Below are positions 1-9,056 of a stretch of DNA of 64,000 nucleotides, piece after piece. The translations under genes and the position numbers were made by a program. Within the stretch, counting starts at the first letter, position 1. Each line of letters begins with the position of its first letter. Location: contig NZ_JAVHUY010000046.1 of assembly GCF_031085175.1 (NCBI RefSeq), forward strand, positions 17,990 to 81,989. Direction: 5' to 3'. The notes under the pieces were generated by a model. The model ran no database searches. It saw nothing but the letters and a program-made list of their open reading frames with translations, and was not told the origin of the DNA. This stretch comes from Phytohabitans maris. Its GTDB lineage: Bacteria; Actinomycetota; Actinomycetes; Mycobacteriales; Micromonosporaceae.

Positions 1-96
1 AGCCAGGCGGCCCGGCTCGACCCCTAGCCCGCCGCCCGGTCCACGGCGGCCGTCCGCGAGCGGGACCCCCGGTGGTCGCCGACGGCGCGCGAGGCG

Positions 97-606
97 TCAG
101 GTTTCTTCCGGCAACGGCGACGAGGTGGCGAACGCCCTGGCGTGATGGATCAGGGCCCCGTCGTCCGGTCCGTGAAAGACCTCGACCACGGAAGCGACGA
201 CGAGGGTCGCGTCGCCGACCGGTACGAGGTGCAGGGGCGTAGCGCGCAGCGCGGCGAGGGCGCTGGGCAGGATCGGTTCGCCCGAAGGGAGCGTGCGCCA
301 GCCCTGTTCCGGGACGAAACGCGCCCCGCCGGTCTGGGCGAAGGCCCGGGCCAGGTCGACGTGCTTGCGCCCGAGAAGGTGCACGACGAAGCTCGGCGCT
401 TCGAGTAGAAGCCGCGCCGAGCGGGTGCCCATGACCGAGAAGGACAGCGCCGGTGGCGCCAGTGACACCGACGCGACGCTGGACGCCGTCAGCCCGACCG
501 GCCCCTCCGGGCCGGCCGCGCAGATGAGGGCGACACCCGTCGGGTACCGGCGAAAAGCCTCCCTGAACCGCTCGGTTACCGGCTCCGGCGCAGCTCCTCG
601 ATCCAC
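97..606 (-). CDS. Flavin reductase-like FMN-binding protein
   Basis: A protein of about 169 residues in the flavin reductase / FMN-binding split-barrel family. These proteins use NAD(P)H to reduce FMN or FAD, often for a partner monooxygenase. The N-terminal FREAFRRYPTGVALI segment and the following GLTASSVASVSLAPPALSFS stretch are typical of the family's flavin-binding half. A GTG at 606 gives a start just before the domain, and a TTG at 627 would add seven residues. No partner monooxygenase lies beside it, so its client is unknown. Family call is confident; substrate is not. Confidence 0.85.
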   Translation of the reverse strand: MDRGAAPEPVTERFREAFRRYPTGVALICAAGPEGPVGLTASSVASVSLAPPALSFSVMGTRSARLLLEAPSFVVHLLGRKHVDLARAFAQTGGARFVPEQGWRTLPSGEPILPSALAALRATPLHLVPVGDATLVVASVVEVFHGPDDGALIHHARAFATSSPLPEET

Positions 607-825
607 GAACAGACGGTAAAACCTCAACCACAGTTCATGTCAACTCCGGGCCAACGACGCCCGGCTGGCGGGACTGAGTGCTGGGGGGTCTGTGCGTCCA
701 CGACATCTCGCCACCGCGCCGTCGGGCGGATGTGTGCGTGCGGGAAGCTCTCGAGCTGCCCCGTCTGTGCGTGCGACTCGACAGCTCCCACGCACATGCT
801 GCGGGCGCCGCTCGTCCTGCCCCCC

Positions 826-965
826 GGGTGGGCTTGCCCCGCGGAGCCGGCAGCGGAGGCCGGGGATCTCGGCGAGCGCCAGCTCGCCGCCGGCCGCAGC
901 GGTGCCCGCGGGAGCATGCGGTCCACAGCTGAGGCGGACCGGGGCATACATCTGTCTGAAAAAGC
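826..965 (-). repeat. Dispersed repeat A, copy 1
   Basis: This is the only structure I see in the 386-bp gap between the two flanking genes. Read on the minus strand, about 140 bp matches 32343-32483 almost base for base over its central part, including the stretch CCGCATGCTCCCGCGGGCAC and the GC-rich part after it. A third, more diverged copy is at 46470-46560. No open frame is shared between copies, so it behaves as a non-coding intergenic repeat. Confidence 0.8.
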
Positions 966-992
966 TACGACGCTCCCGGCCCCCGAAAGCCG

Positions 993-1604
993 CTAAACGA
1001 CGTCGTAGGTCAGGTGGGTCGCGGTCGTCGTCGGGATCACGCGGCGCCGCACCAGGGTGTGCGCCGCGCCGGTGAACAGCGGTGTCCCGGCGCCCAGCAC
1101 GACGGGGGCCAGATGCAGCGTCAGCGCGTCGACCAGCCCGGCGTCGAGCGCCGAGCCGATGAGGGCGCCGCCGCCCATCAGTACGACGTCGAGGTCCTGC
1201 CCGCGGTCGGCGGAGGCCGCCAGCGCCCGCTCCCGCGCGGCGGCGACGGCATCGGGCAGACCGGTGGTGACGAACGTCCAGTCGAGGTTGGTGAGCCGCA
1301 CCGACCGCGGCCGCGAGCTCGTCACGACGACGAACGGGCCCTTGCCGACCTCGCCGGCGCCGTAGCCGACCTCGTCGTTCCAGCCGTGCGCCCCGTCGAC
1401 CAGGTCGAAGAGCCGGCGGCCCAGCACGACGGCGCCCGAACGGGCGGTCGCCTCGCGCAGCACCTCCCGGTCGTCGGGGTCGTCGGAGAACGCCCACGTG
1501 TGCAGGGCCTCGCCGCCGGCGCCCAGACCGCTGTCCGGGCCCGGGTCGGGCCCGGTGACGAAGCCGTCGAGCGATATCGAGATGTCCGCGATGATTCGGG
1601 TCAT
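993..1604 (-). CDS. Dihydrofolate reductase family protein (RibD C-terminal-like)
   Basis: A 203-residue protein with the DHFR/RibD-C fold. It starts MTRIIADISISLDGFVTGPD, has the central VVLGRRLFDL strand-helix, and carries the VVLMGGGALIGSALDAGLVD motif that contacts NADPH in these reductases. Many actinobacterial genomes hold several such paralogues that are not the housekeeping folate enzyme, and the true substrate is usually unknown. It is complete, with an ATG start. There is no operon partner in the same direction immediately upstream. Confidence 0.88.
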   Translation of the reverse strand: MTRIIADISISLDGFVTGPDPGPDSGLGAGGEALHTWAFSDDPDDREVLREATARSGAVVLGRRLFDLVDGAHGWNDEVGYGAGEVGKGPFVVVTSSRPRSVRLTNLDWTFVTTGLPDAVAAARERALAASADRGQDLDVVLMGGGALIGSALDAGLVDALTLHLAPVVLGAGTPLFTGAAHTLVRRRVIPTTTATHLTYDVV

Positions 1605-1634
1605 GTCAAGGTAGACCCGATCCGCGTGCCGAAC

Positions 1635-1750
1635 TCATCGCTCCCGCACGGCCCGCCGGATGCGCCGCGGTCGACTCCCCGTCGAGGAGAACTCGTTGCC
1701 GTCGGGATCGGCCAGCACGACGTGCCCCCTCCTCGGGGCCGCTGCCCTGG
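1635..1750 (-). pseudogene. C-terminal remnant of a VOC/glyoxalase protein
   Basis: Downstream of the intact VOC gene, the minus strand reads RGHVVLADPDGNEFSS followed by a short basic tail and a stop at 1635. HVVLADPDGNEF is the classic last strand of a glyoxalase/bleomycin-resistance domain, but nothing upstream in frame completes it. It looks like the tail of a deleted second VOC gene. Confidence 0.6.
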
Positions 1751-1760
1751 CGCCGGCCGG

Positions 1761-2483
1761 TCAGCCCTGATCGACGTCCCACACCAGGCAGAAGGGCTTG
1801 CCGGCGGGATCGGCGTAGACCCGCCAGTTGTCCCCCTCGCCGGGCAGGCGGGTGGCGCCGAGCGCGAGCGTCGGCGGCTCGGCCACCGCCACGTCGTCGA
1901 CCCGCACGTCGAGGTGGAACTGCTGCGGGTGGGCCGGGTCCGGCCAGCGCGGCGGCGAATACTCGGCCACCTGCTGAAACATCAGCGGCCGGGCACCCTC
2001 CTCGCCGATCATCGCCATGCCGTCGCCCTCGTAGGTCACCGGCTTGCCGAGCAGCTCCGCGTAGAACACGCTCAGCTCCTTGGCGTCGGGGCAGTCCAGC
2101 ATCACGCCCATGAGCGTGGTGCGCGGGTCGTCGGCGTTGAGGCAGAGGTCGAACGGGTGCCCGGCCGGGTCGGCCATGGTGTGCCACGCCTCGTTGCGGC
2201 GCAGCAGCGTCGCGCCCAGCTCCTGTGCCCGGGCGGTGGCCGCCGCCAGGTCGGGCACCCGCAGGTCGAGGTGGGCCTGCTGGGGATAGGCGGGATCCGG
2301 CCACCGGGGTGGCACGTGGTCCGGTGCGAGCTGGACCGCCACCCGCCAGCCGTCGTCGGTGGTCATCGTGATCCACTCGTCGTCGGCGTGGATCTGCGTC
2401 CACCCGGCCAGCTCCTGGTAGAACCGGGCCAGGCCGGCGATGTCACGCGCGTCCAGGACGACGGTCCGCAGCGTGCCGATCAT
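1761..2483 (-). CDS. Two-domain VOC (glyoxalase/bleomycin resistance-like) protein
   Basis: About 240 residues holding two consecutive vicinal-oxygen-chelate domains. The N-terminal domain begins MIGTLRTVVLDARDIAGLARFYQE, and the second at about residue 125 contains VMLDCPDAKELSVFYAELLG. Each ends with a DPAGHPFDL or DPAGKPFCL strand. The ATG at 2483 is preceded by a strong GGAGGGGGAG site, so a longer open frame upstream is rejected. Such proteins bind metals or small hydrophobic molecules and may give drug tolerance. The substrate cannot be read from sequence. Confidence 0.88.
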   Translation of the reverse strand: MIGTLRTVVLDARDIAGLARFYQELAGWTQIHADDEWITMTTDDGWRVAVQLAPDHVPPRWPDPAYPQQAHLDLRVPDLAAATARAQELGATLLRRNEAWHTMADPAGHPFDLCLNADDPRTTLMGVMLDCPDAKELSVFYAELLGKPVTYEGDGMAMIGEEGARPLMFQQVAEYSPPRWPDPAHPQQFHLDVRVDDVAVAEPPTLALGATRLPGEGDNWRVYADPAGKPFCLVWDVDQG

Positions 2484-2570
2484 CGTTACTCCCCCTCCGT
2501 TGGGCGTCGACACATGATTACCCATAGGTACGACAATGTGCCCGCCGTTTCCGCCCGGGGCGAGACTCGG

Positions 2571-2612
2571 CCTCAGCGGTACACGCGGAAGCCTCAGCGG
2601 TACACGCGGAAG
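2571..2612. repeat. Perfect 21-bp tandem duplication
   Basis: The 21-bp unit at 2571-2591 is repeated exactly at 2592-2612. The second copy contains the last codons and stop of the GH43-like gene, and the first lies just after that stop. It looks like a recent slippage duplication. Confidence 0.95.
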
Positions 2613-3286
2613 TAGTCGAACACCGCGGTCGCTGGCGGATCGTCGCCGCCGTGGGCGATCAGGCCGATCCGGGGCGCCGCACCCGCGCCGAACGTCCATG
2701 TGCCGCCCCAGGTCCAATGCCGCCCGTCGGTGCTGTAGCCGGCCCGGTACCGGTGCTCGCCGCGGGCGGCGGTGTGCGCCAGGCGCAGCCAGGTCGTGCC
2801 GGCGGGCGGGCCCTCGACCATGCCGCTGTCGGTCCACGGCCCGAGCGGTGTGGGCGCGGTCGCGACGCCGATCGCCGAGTCGTCGCCTGGGTTGAGCGCC
2901 GTGTCGGTGACGGTGTAGTAGAGGACGTAGCGCTCGCCGATCCGCCGGATGTCCGGCGCCCACAGGCCGGCGGTCGGCGTGGCCCAGGCCGGCCGGGTCA
3001 CGGTGGAGAACGCGTCACCGGCGTACGTCCAGTGCACGAGGTCGTCCGAGCGGAGGATCGGGATGAGCCGGTGCGTGGTCTCGCCGGCCTTGAGCGGGTC
3101 GCTGGTGCCGAAGGCGTACCAGAGTCCGTCGCCGCCGCGGATCACGGCCGGATCGGCGAACGTGTCCGCCGCGGGCGCGGAGACCGGGTTCGTATAGGTG
3201 GCGTGCCTGGGTCGCGCGCTTGCCGGCGGTGCGGCGCCGACGCTGAGCACGGTGAGGATCGCGGCCGCCAGGACGAGCGGTTTCAT
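2594..3286 (-). CDS. Secreted GH43-type arabinanase-like protein with internal deletion
   Basis: 230 residues with a Sec signal peptide (MKPLVLAAAILTVLSVGAAP, then an ASA cleavage-like site). The mature start is typical GH43: YTNPVSAPAADTFADPAVI holds the catalytic-base Asp, and GLWAPDIRRIGERYVLYYTV is the second blade. At about residue 162 the sequence jumps to a C-terminal beta-sandwich-like module (WLRLAHTAARGEHRYRAGYS to FDYFRVYR). GH43 domains are normally near 300 residues, so the blades that carry the general-acid Glu appear to be missing. It is the last gene of the arabinose operon, 7 bp after a permease. Probably inactive, although the frame is intact. Confidence 0.7.
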   Translation of the reverse strand: MKPLVLAAAILTVLSVGAAPPASARPRHATYTNPVSAPAADTFADPAVIRGGDGLWYAFGTSDPLKAGETTHRLIPILRSDDLVHWTYAGDAFSTVTRPAWATPTAGLWAPDIRRIGERYVLYYTVTDTALNPGDDSAIGVATAPTPLGPWTDSGMVEGPPAGTTWLRLAHTAARGEHRYRAGYSTDGRHWTWGGTWTFGAGAAPRIGLIAHGGDDPPATAVFDYFRVYR

Positions 3287-3292
3287 CGACGT

Positions 3293-4108
3293 TTACCCCT
3301 TCAGCCCGCTGCGCGAGACGCCTTCGATGACGTAGCGCTGGGCCAGCACGAACAACAACAGCGCCGGAACGCTGGCCAGCACGGCACCGGCCATGATGAC
3401 CGGGTAGTCGGCGATGTAGGCGCCCTGCAACAGGCCCAGCCCGGCCGGCAGCGTGAGCCGGTCGGCGCTGAACAACACGTAGATGGGCCACAGGAAGTCG
3501 TTCCAGTTGCTCAGGAACGACAGCACGGTGAGCGTGGCCAGGGCGGGCTTGGACAGCGGCAGCACGACTCTCCAGAACACCTGCCACTGGTTCGCCCCGT
3601 CCAGGATCGCGGCCTCCTCCAGTTCGCGCGGCAGCGTCAGGAAGAACTGCCGCAGGAAGAACACGCCGAACGCGCTGGCGGCACCGGGCACCACCACCAC
3701 GGCCAGGGTGTCCAGCCAGTCGAGCGTGTCGGCGACGAGGAAGCCCGGGATGATGAGCGTGGCGGGCGGCACGAACAGCGTCGCGACGACGACGGCGAAG
3801 ACCAGGCGCCGGCCGGCGAACCGCATGCGGGCCAAGGCGTAGGCGGCGGTCGACGCCGTCACCAGCACCAGCGCGGCGTGCAGGGTCGCGGCGAGCATGC
3901 TGTTGACGAACCACAGCAGCACCGGGTTTTGCGAGCCGGGCTGGAAGAGCCGGTCGTATCCGTAGGTGGAGACGGGGTCCGGCAGCCAGGTGGGCGGGCT
4001 CTGCTGCGCCGTCGAATAGCTCTTCAGCGAGGTGAGCACCATCCACACCAGAGGGACGACGAACACGGCCGCCAGTGCGATCAGGACGAGGTAGCGTGCC
4101 TTCCTCAT
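3293..4108 (-). CDS. Carbohydrate ABC transporter permease (MalG-type)
   Basis: 271 residues, about six membrane segments, beginning MRKARYLVLIALAAVFVVPL. The cytoplasmic EAA loop is clear (LEEAAILDGANQWQVFWRVV), which docks on a shared ATPase such as MsiK. No ATPase gene is present here, as is common for actinobacterial CUT1 importers. The start codon shares one base with the stop of the upstream permease. With the neighbouring binding protein and GH51 enzyme, it probably imports arabinose oligomers. Confidence 0.92.
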   Translation of the reverse strand: MRKARYLVLIALAAVFVVPLVWMVLTSLKSYSTAQQSPPTWLPDPVSTYGYDRLFQPGSQNPVLLWFVNSMLAATLHAALVLVTASTAAYALARMRFAGRRLVFAVVVATLFVPPATLIIPGFLVADTLDWLDTLAVVVVPGAASAFGVFFLRQFFLTLPRELEEAAILDGANQWQVFWRVVLPLSKPALATLTVLSFLSNWNDFLWPIYVLFSADRLTLPAGLGLLQGAYIADYPVIMAGAVLASVPALLLFVLAQRYVIEGVSRSGLKG

Positions 4109-5064
4109 CAGTCCTCCCGGTAGCGGAAGATGCGGAAGTTGGCGACGCTGACGAGCACCAGCATCAGCGTCAGCGTGATGCTCATCGCGGCCGCCCGGCC
4201 GGCGTCGTTCTGCGCCAGGCCCCGCTCGACGATGTACGACACGACGGTGCGGGTCTCGTTGCCCGGCGCGCCCTGGGTGATGAGGTAGGACTGGCCGAAC
4301 ATGTTGGCCGAGGCCAGGATCGTGGTGGTGACGACGAACAGCAGCACCGGCCGCAGCCCCGGCAGCGTCACGTGGCGAAACCTGTCCCAGGCGCCCGCAC
4401 CGTCCATAGTGGCCGCCTCGTAGAGCTCGGCCGGGATGTCCTGCAGGCCGGCGAGGTAGATGACGGCGTTGAAGCCGCAGGTCCACCACACCGTCACGCC
4501 GACAAGGGACAGCCATGCCCACGGAGTCGCGGTCACCCACGGCGTGTCCGACGGCAGGCCGACCACGCCGAGGAGGTGGTTGACGAAGCCGAGGTTGGCG
4601 TCGAGCAGAAACCGCCACAGCAGACCGATGACCGCCACGCCGAGCACGTACGGCGCGAAGTAGAGCGCGCGGAAGAACGTCCGTCCCGGAAACGACCGGT
4701 TGAGCAGGAGCGCCATGCCGAGCGGCAGCACGACCAGCGGCGGCACCGACGCCACGGTGAAGATGGCGGTCGCCCGGACACTCTCCCACCAGTCCCCGTA
4801 CACCAGGGAGCCGGAGGAGAACAGCTCCTTGTAGTTGGAAAGGCCCACGAAGGGTTTGTTCGGCAGCTGGAAGTCCCACTGGTGCAGGCTGAGCCACACC
4901 CCGAGCACGATCGGCAGCAGGCCGAAGACGCCGAAAATGAGCAGGTACGGCAGGAGGAACAGGTACGGGGTCGCCCGGCCGTGCATGACCCGGGCGGCCG
5001 GGGGCGGCGCGTCGACCGGCGCCGCCCCCGTCACGGTCGGTTCGGCCACGAGCGGAGCGGCCAT
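4108..5064 (-). CDS. Carbohydrate ABC transporter permease (MalF-type)
   Basis: 318 residues with a hydrophilic N-terminus and about six membrane segments. The EAA loop reads LYEAATMDGAGAWDRFRHVT. It lies 6 bp after the solute-binding protein and overlaps the second permease by one base, so the three importer genes form one transcription unit. The predicted substrate is an arabino-oligosaccharide, inferred from the GH51 and GH43 neighbours only. Confidence 0.92.
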   Translation of the reverse strand: MAAPLVAEPTVTGAAPVDAPPPAARVMHGRATPYLFLLPYLLIFGVFGLLPIVLGVWLSLHQWDFQLPNKPFVGLSNYKELFSSGSLVYGDWWESVRATAIFTVASVPPLVVLPLGMALLLNRSFPGRTFFRALYFAPYVLGVAVIGLLWRFLLDANLGFVNHLLGVVGLPSDTPWVTATPWAWLSLVGVTVWWTCGFNAVIYLAGLQDIPAELYEAATMDGAGAWDRFRHVTLPGLRPVLLFVVTTTILASANMFGQSYLITQGAPGNETRTVVSYIVERGLAQNDAGRAAAMSITLTLMLVLVSVANFRIFRYRED

Positions 5065-5070
5065 CGCCGG

Positions 5071-6408
5071 TCAGCTCCCGTACTTCTTGCGGTTGTCCGC
5101 CAGGAGCTTGTCGGCCTTGGCGACGCCGTCGTCCAGCGCCTGCTTCGGTGACTTCTTGCCGAGCACGGCCTCGTTGAACGCGGTGTAGAACAGCAGCGTC
5201 ACGTCGCCGATCCCCGGTGCGGCCGGCGGGAACGCGGCGTCCGGCAGCTCGGCGGCCAGCGTGTTGACCTCGGTCAGCGCCGCGAACTTGGGGTCGTCCA
5301 GGACCGAGCGGCGGGCGGGCACCTGGCCACCGGCGGCCCAGTCCAGCGAGTGCTGGCTGAGCCAGTTGATGAACACCTTGGCACCGGCGACCTTGTTGGC
5401 GTCGGCGCCGCGCGGCTGCTGGACGATCGTGAAGTTGTGCGAGTTGGCCCAGACCGACTTCCTCGACCCGATCTGCGGCATCGCCGCCACGCCCCACTGG
5501 ACCTCCGGGCTCTTCTTCAGGTCGTTGACCTGCCAGATCCCGTTGACGTTGAAGGCGTTCCTGCCGCTCTTGAGCGCGAGGTAGTCGGCGTCCTGGCCGA
5601 CGTTGGCCGGCGAGTGCCCACCGGAGACGAGCTGCGCGCACCAGGTGACCGCCTCCACGGCCTCCGGTGAGTTGAACGTCGCCTTGGTGGCGTCGTCGTT
5701 GTAGAGCGAGCCGCCGAACTGGTACACCAGCGAGTATCCGGTCATGCCGCCGGTGAACTGGAACGGGCTCATCCAGAAGCCCTGGATTCCGGCGCCTTTC
5801 AAGGCGGTCAGCGCCGCTTCCAGCTCCGACCGGTTCGCCGGCGGTTTGTTCGGGTCCAGGCCGGCCCGCCGCAGCAGGGTCTTGTTGTAGTAGAAGCCGA
5901 CCGGGTGCATGTCCAGCGGGATGCCGTACCGCCGGTCCTGGTACAGGCCGCCCTTCCAGACCGTCGGGGCGAAGTCGGCCTCGGTCAGCCCGAGGGCCGA
6001 GGCGACGTCGTCGACGGGCTGGATCACCTTGCGGGCCGCGAAGGTGGCGAGCTGGTCCATGTGCATCACCGCGATGTCGGGGCCGTTGCCGCTGGTCACG
6101 GCGCCGGGCAGCTTGGCGTAGTAGTCCTCCCACCGGTAGGTGGCGACGGTGATCGCGATGTTGGCGTGCTCGCCGTTGAACTGGTCGACCAGCTTCTTGA
6201 AGATGTCGCCGTCGCCGCCGGTGAAGCCGTTCCACAGGTTCAGCGAGACTTTCGGTCCTTCGTAGGTCCGGCCGCCGTCGCCGGAGGCCGCGCCGCCCTC
6301 GCTGTCGTCGTCGCCGCAGCCGGCGAGGCCGAGGGTGGCGGCGGCCCCGACGCCGATGCCCAGACCGAGCAGCAGGCGACGGCTGAGCTCGGCACGCTGG
6401 ATGGTCAT
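5071..6408 (-). CDS. Sugar ABC transporter solute-binding lipoprotein
   Basis: 445 residues. The N-terminus has twin arginines (SRRLLLGLGIGVGAAATLG) followed by an LAGC lipobox, so it is a lipoprotein, perhaps Tat-exported. The body is a family 1 extracellular binding protein with a VSLNLWNGFTGGDGDIFKKL entry strand. It lies between the GH51 enzyme (11 bp upstream) and the permeases. It captures the sugar imported by this operon, probably arabinose or arabino-oligosaccharides. Confidence 0.92.
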   Translation of the reverse strand: MTIQRAELSRRLLLGLGIGVGAAATLGLAGCGDDDSEGGAASGDGGRTYEGPKVSLNLWNGFTGGDGDIFKKLVDQFNGEHANIAITVATYRWEDYYAKLPGAVTSGNGPDIAVMHMDQLATFAARKVIQPVDDVASALGLTEADFAPTVWKGGLYQDRRYGIPLDMHPVGFYYNKTLLRRAGLDPNKPPANRSELEAALTALKGAGIQGFWMSPFQFTGGMTGYSLVYQFGGSLYNDDATKATFNSPEAVEAVTWCAQLVSGGHSPANVGQDADYLALKSGRNAFNVNGIWQVNDLKKSPEVQWGVAAMPQIGSRKSVWANSHNFTIVQQPRGADANKVAGAKVFINWLSQHSLDWAAGGQVPARRSVLDDPKFAALTEVNTLAAELPDAAFPPAAPGIGDVTLLFYTAFNEAVLGKKSPKQALDDGVAKADKLLADNRKKYGS

Positions 6409-6419
6409 ATGGACCCTCC

Positions 6420-7928
6420 TTACGGGAGTTTATAGCGGATGAGGTTCCAGGACGCCGGTGCGAGCCGGACGGCGGACCGTCCACTGTCGACCTGCGGCCG
6501 CTCCCGCAGGCGTGGCACGACCCGTTCCGGGTCGTCGGCGGTGTTCACGGCGTCGGGTTCGGTGCCCGCGTCGATGGCGAGGTGCTCGGCACCGGCGAGG
6601 CCCGGCAGGCCGCGCAGGTCGATGTCGAGCCGGATGTCGGTACCGCCGCGGTTGACGGCGAAGACGGCGAGCCCTCCGGCCTCTTCGTCGTACACGGCAA
6701 CGGTGTCCACTGAGGACACCCTGCCGTAGCGGGCGGTGTCGTGCGACGGGCCCACCGGTTCGGTGCGCAGCACCGTGCCGCGGGCGTACCGCGCGGCGAG
6801 CGCGAACGGATGGAAGATGCTCTGCCGCCACGCCGGCCCGCCGTTGAGGGTGCGGATCGGCGCGATCACGTTGACCAGCTGAGCCTGGCAGGCCACGCCG
6901 ACCCGGTCGGCGTGGCGCAGGAGCGTGACCAGCAGGTCACCGACGACGACCGCATCGGTGGCGGTGAACGTGTCCTCGATCAGCGCCGGCGCCTCGACCC
7001 AGCCGCGCCGGCCCAGGTCGGCGTGCAGGCGCTCCTGGTACCAGACGTTCCACTCGTCGAACGAGACCATGAGGCGGCGCTTGCGGCGCTGTTTGGCCGC
7101 GACGTGGTCGGCGGTGGCGACGACCTCGCGGATGAAGGCGTCCAGGTCGACGGCGGACGCGAGGATGCTGGGCCGGTCGCCGTCCGACGGGTCGTAGTAG
7201 GTGTGCGCGGAGATGTAGTCGACGTGTTCGTAGGTGTGCTCCAGGACGGTGGCCTCCCACGCGGCGAACGTGGGCATCCCCCGGTTGGAGCTGCCGCAGG
7301 CGACCAGGCTCACGGACGGGTCGACCATCTTCATGGCCCGAGCCGTCTCGGCGGCCAGCCGGCCGTACTCGTCGGCGGTCTTGTGCCCGACCTGCCAGGG
7401 ACCGTCGAGCTCGTTGCCCAGGCACCAGAGCCGGATCCCGTACGGCTCCTCGGCGCCGTACTTGCGGCGCAGGTCGGAGAAGTAGGTGCCGCCCGGGTGG
7501 TTCGCGTACTCGAGCAGGTCGCACGCCTCCTGCACACCCCGCGTGCCGAGGTTGACCGCCATCATCGGTTCCACGCCGGCGGCCCGCGCCCAGCGCATGA
7601 ACTCGTCGAGCCCGAACGCGTTGGTCTCGATCGTCTTCCAGGCCAGGTCGAGCCGGCGCGGCCGGTCGCCGACCGGACCCACTCCGTCCTCCCACCGGTA
7701 CCCGGAGACGAAGTTGCCGCCCGGGTAGCGCACCACCGACACGCCGAGCTCGCGGGTGAGCGCGAGGACGTCACGCCGCAGGCCGTGCCCGTCTGCGGTG
7801 GGGTGCCCCGGCTCGTAGACCCCGCCGTAGACGCATCGACCCATGTGCTCGACGAACGAGCCGAACAGGCGCCGGTGGACCGGCCCGATGCGGAACGCCG
7901 GATCGACGGTCAACTGTGCTGTGTCCAC
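6420..7928 (-). CDS. abfA: Alpha-N-arabinofuranosidase, GH51
   Basis: 502 residues, the normal length for GH51. It opens with a FGSFVEHMGRCVYGGVYEPG region typical of the family. The acid/base Glu is in WCLGNELDGPWQ and the nucleophile Glu in MVSFDEWNVWY. There is no signal peptide, so it works in the cytoplasm, releasing arabinose from imported arabino-oligosaccharides. It is the first gene of the minus-strand operon, and the LacI-family operator sits about 13 bp before its start. Confidence 0.95.
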   Translation of the reverse strand: MDTAQLTVDPAFRIGPVHRRLFGSFVEHMGRCVYGGVYEPGHPTADGHGLRRDVLALTRELGVSVVRYPGGNFVSGYRWEDGVGPVGDRPRRLDLAWKTIETNAFGLDEFMRWARAAGVEPMMAVNLGTRGVQEACDLLEYANHPGGTYFSDLRRKYGAEEPYGIRLWCLGNELDGPWQVGHKTADEYGRLAAETARAMKMVDPSVSLVACGSSNRGMPTFAAWEATVLEHTYEHVDYISAHTYYDPSDGDRPSILASAVDLDAFIREVVATADHVAAKQRRKRRLMVSFDEWNVWYQERLHADLGRRGWVEAPALIEDTFTATDAVVVGDLLVTLLRHADRVGVACQAQLVNVIAPIRTLNGGPAWRQSIFHPFALAARYARGTVLRTEPVGPSHDTARYGRVSSVDTVAVYDEEAGGLAVFAVNRGGTDIRLDIDLRGLPGLAGAEHLAIDAGTEPDAVNTADDPERVVPRLRERPQVDSGRSAVRLAPASWNLIRYKLP

Positions 7929-7940
7929 ACCTGTAGATTT

Positions 7941-7966
7941 TTACAACGTTGTATGCAACGTTGTAA
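7941..7966. promoter_or_regulatory. Palindromic LacI-family operator between abfA and its repressor
   Basis: A perfect inverted repeat with 11-bp arms TTACAACGTTG and CAACGTTGTAA separated by 4 bp. It lies in the divergent promoter region, where the adjacent LacI-family protein would control both the arabinose operon and itself. Positional logic and symmetry support this; the binding partner is inferred. Confidence 0.85.
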
Positions 7967-8022
7967 AGAGTCTGGTACGCGATAATGTGCGATCCGAAAC
8001 GTTGGGGAGAGAGGGTACGGCC

Positions 8023-9042
8023 GTGCGGCACAGGCTGAAGGACGTCGCCGAGCGGGCCGGGGTCTCGGTGAAGACCGTGTCGAACGTCGTCAACGGGTAC
8101 GTGCACGTGCGGCCCGACACCCGCGCCCGCGTCATGGAGGCCATCGCCGCACTCGACTACCGGCCCAACATCAACGCCCGCAACCTGCGCCGCGGCCGCA
8201 CCGGCATCATCGCGCTGGCCGTTCCCGAGCTCGACATCCCGTACTTCGCCGAGCTCGCCAAGCACGTGGTCAGCGCCGCCGCGCAGCACGAGTGGACCGT
8301 ACTGATCGACCAGACCAACGGTGACCCGGAGCAGGAGCGGCTGGTGGCGGCGGGCATCCGCGACCACATGATCGACGGGCTCATATTCAGCCCGCTGGCG
8401 CTGGGCGGCGCCGACCTCGACGCCGGCGCCAAGGCCACGCCCATGGTCCTGCTCGGCGAGCGGGTCGCCCACGGCCAGGCCGACCACGTCGCGATCGACA
8501 ACGTCGCCGCCGCGCGGGACGTCACCGCGCACCTGCTGGGATCGGGTCGCCGGCGCATCGCCGCGATCGGCGCCCAGGACACGGCCGAAGGGGCCACCGC
8601 CCGGTTACGGCTGGCCGGCTACGGCGAGGCGTTGCGCGCCGCCGGGCTCGGCCGCGACGACACGCTGGTCGCCCCCGCACCGGCCTGGCACCGGGCCGAG
8701 GGCGCCGAGGCGATGCGCGCCCTGCTGGCCACGGGTGCCCGCCCCGACGCCGTGGTCTGCTTCAACGACACGCTCGCGCTGGGCGCGATGAGGGCCCTGC
8801 ACGACGCCGGCCTGCGGGTGCCGGACGACGTCGCGGTGGCCGGGTTCGACGACATCGAAGACGGCCGCTTCTCCGTGCCGACGTTGACGACGGTGGCGCC
8901 GGACAAGGTCGAGCTCGCCCGGATCGCCGTCGACCTGCTCGCCGCCCGGCTGGCGTCCACCGAGGGCACCCCACCACGCGAACAGACGGTGCCGCACCGG
9001 CTGATCCCCCGCGAAAGCACCGCAACGGCGCCGGCGAGCTGA
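8023..9042 (+). CDS. LacI-family transcriptional regulator
   Basis: 339 residues from a GTG preceded by GGGGAGAG. The N-terminal helix-turn-helix is LKDVAERAGVSVKTVSNVVN, followed by the hinge RPNINARNLRRGRTGIIAL and a periplasmic-binding-protein-like sensor with the usual PDAVVCFNDTLALGAM and VPDDVAVAGFDDIE motifs. It is divergent from the arabinofuranosidase/importer operon. It most likely represses that operon until an arabinose-derived ligand binds. Confidence 0.92.
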   Translation: MRHRLKDVAERAGVSVKTVSNVVNGYVHVRPDTRARVMEAIAALDYRPNINARNLRRGRTGIIALAVPELDIPYFAELAKHVVSAAAQHEWTVLIDQTNGDPEQERLVAAGIRDHMIDGLIFSPLALGGADLDAGAKATPMVLLGERVAHGQADHVAIDNVAAARDVTAHLLGSGRRRIAAIGAQDTAEGATARLRLAGYGEALRAAGLGRDDTLVAPAPAWHRAEGAEAMRALLATGARPDAVVCFNDTLALGAMRALHDAGLRVPDDVAVAGFDDIEDGRFSVPTLTTVAPDKVELARIAVDLLAARLASTEGTPPREQTVPHRLIPRESTATAPAS

Positions 9043-9056
9043 GCGCAGCGTGCGGG

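Noticed and set aside
5071..6484. Very long arginine-rich frames opposite or across the sugar ABC operon.
   Set aside because: High-GC shadow frames. The transporter proteins in the other frame carry complete family motifs.
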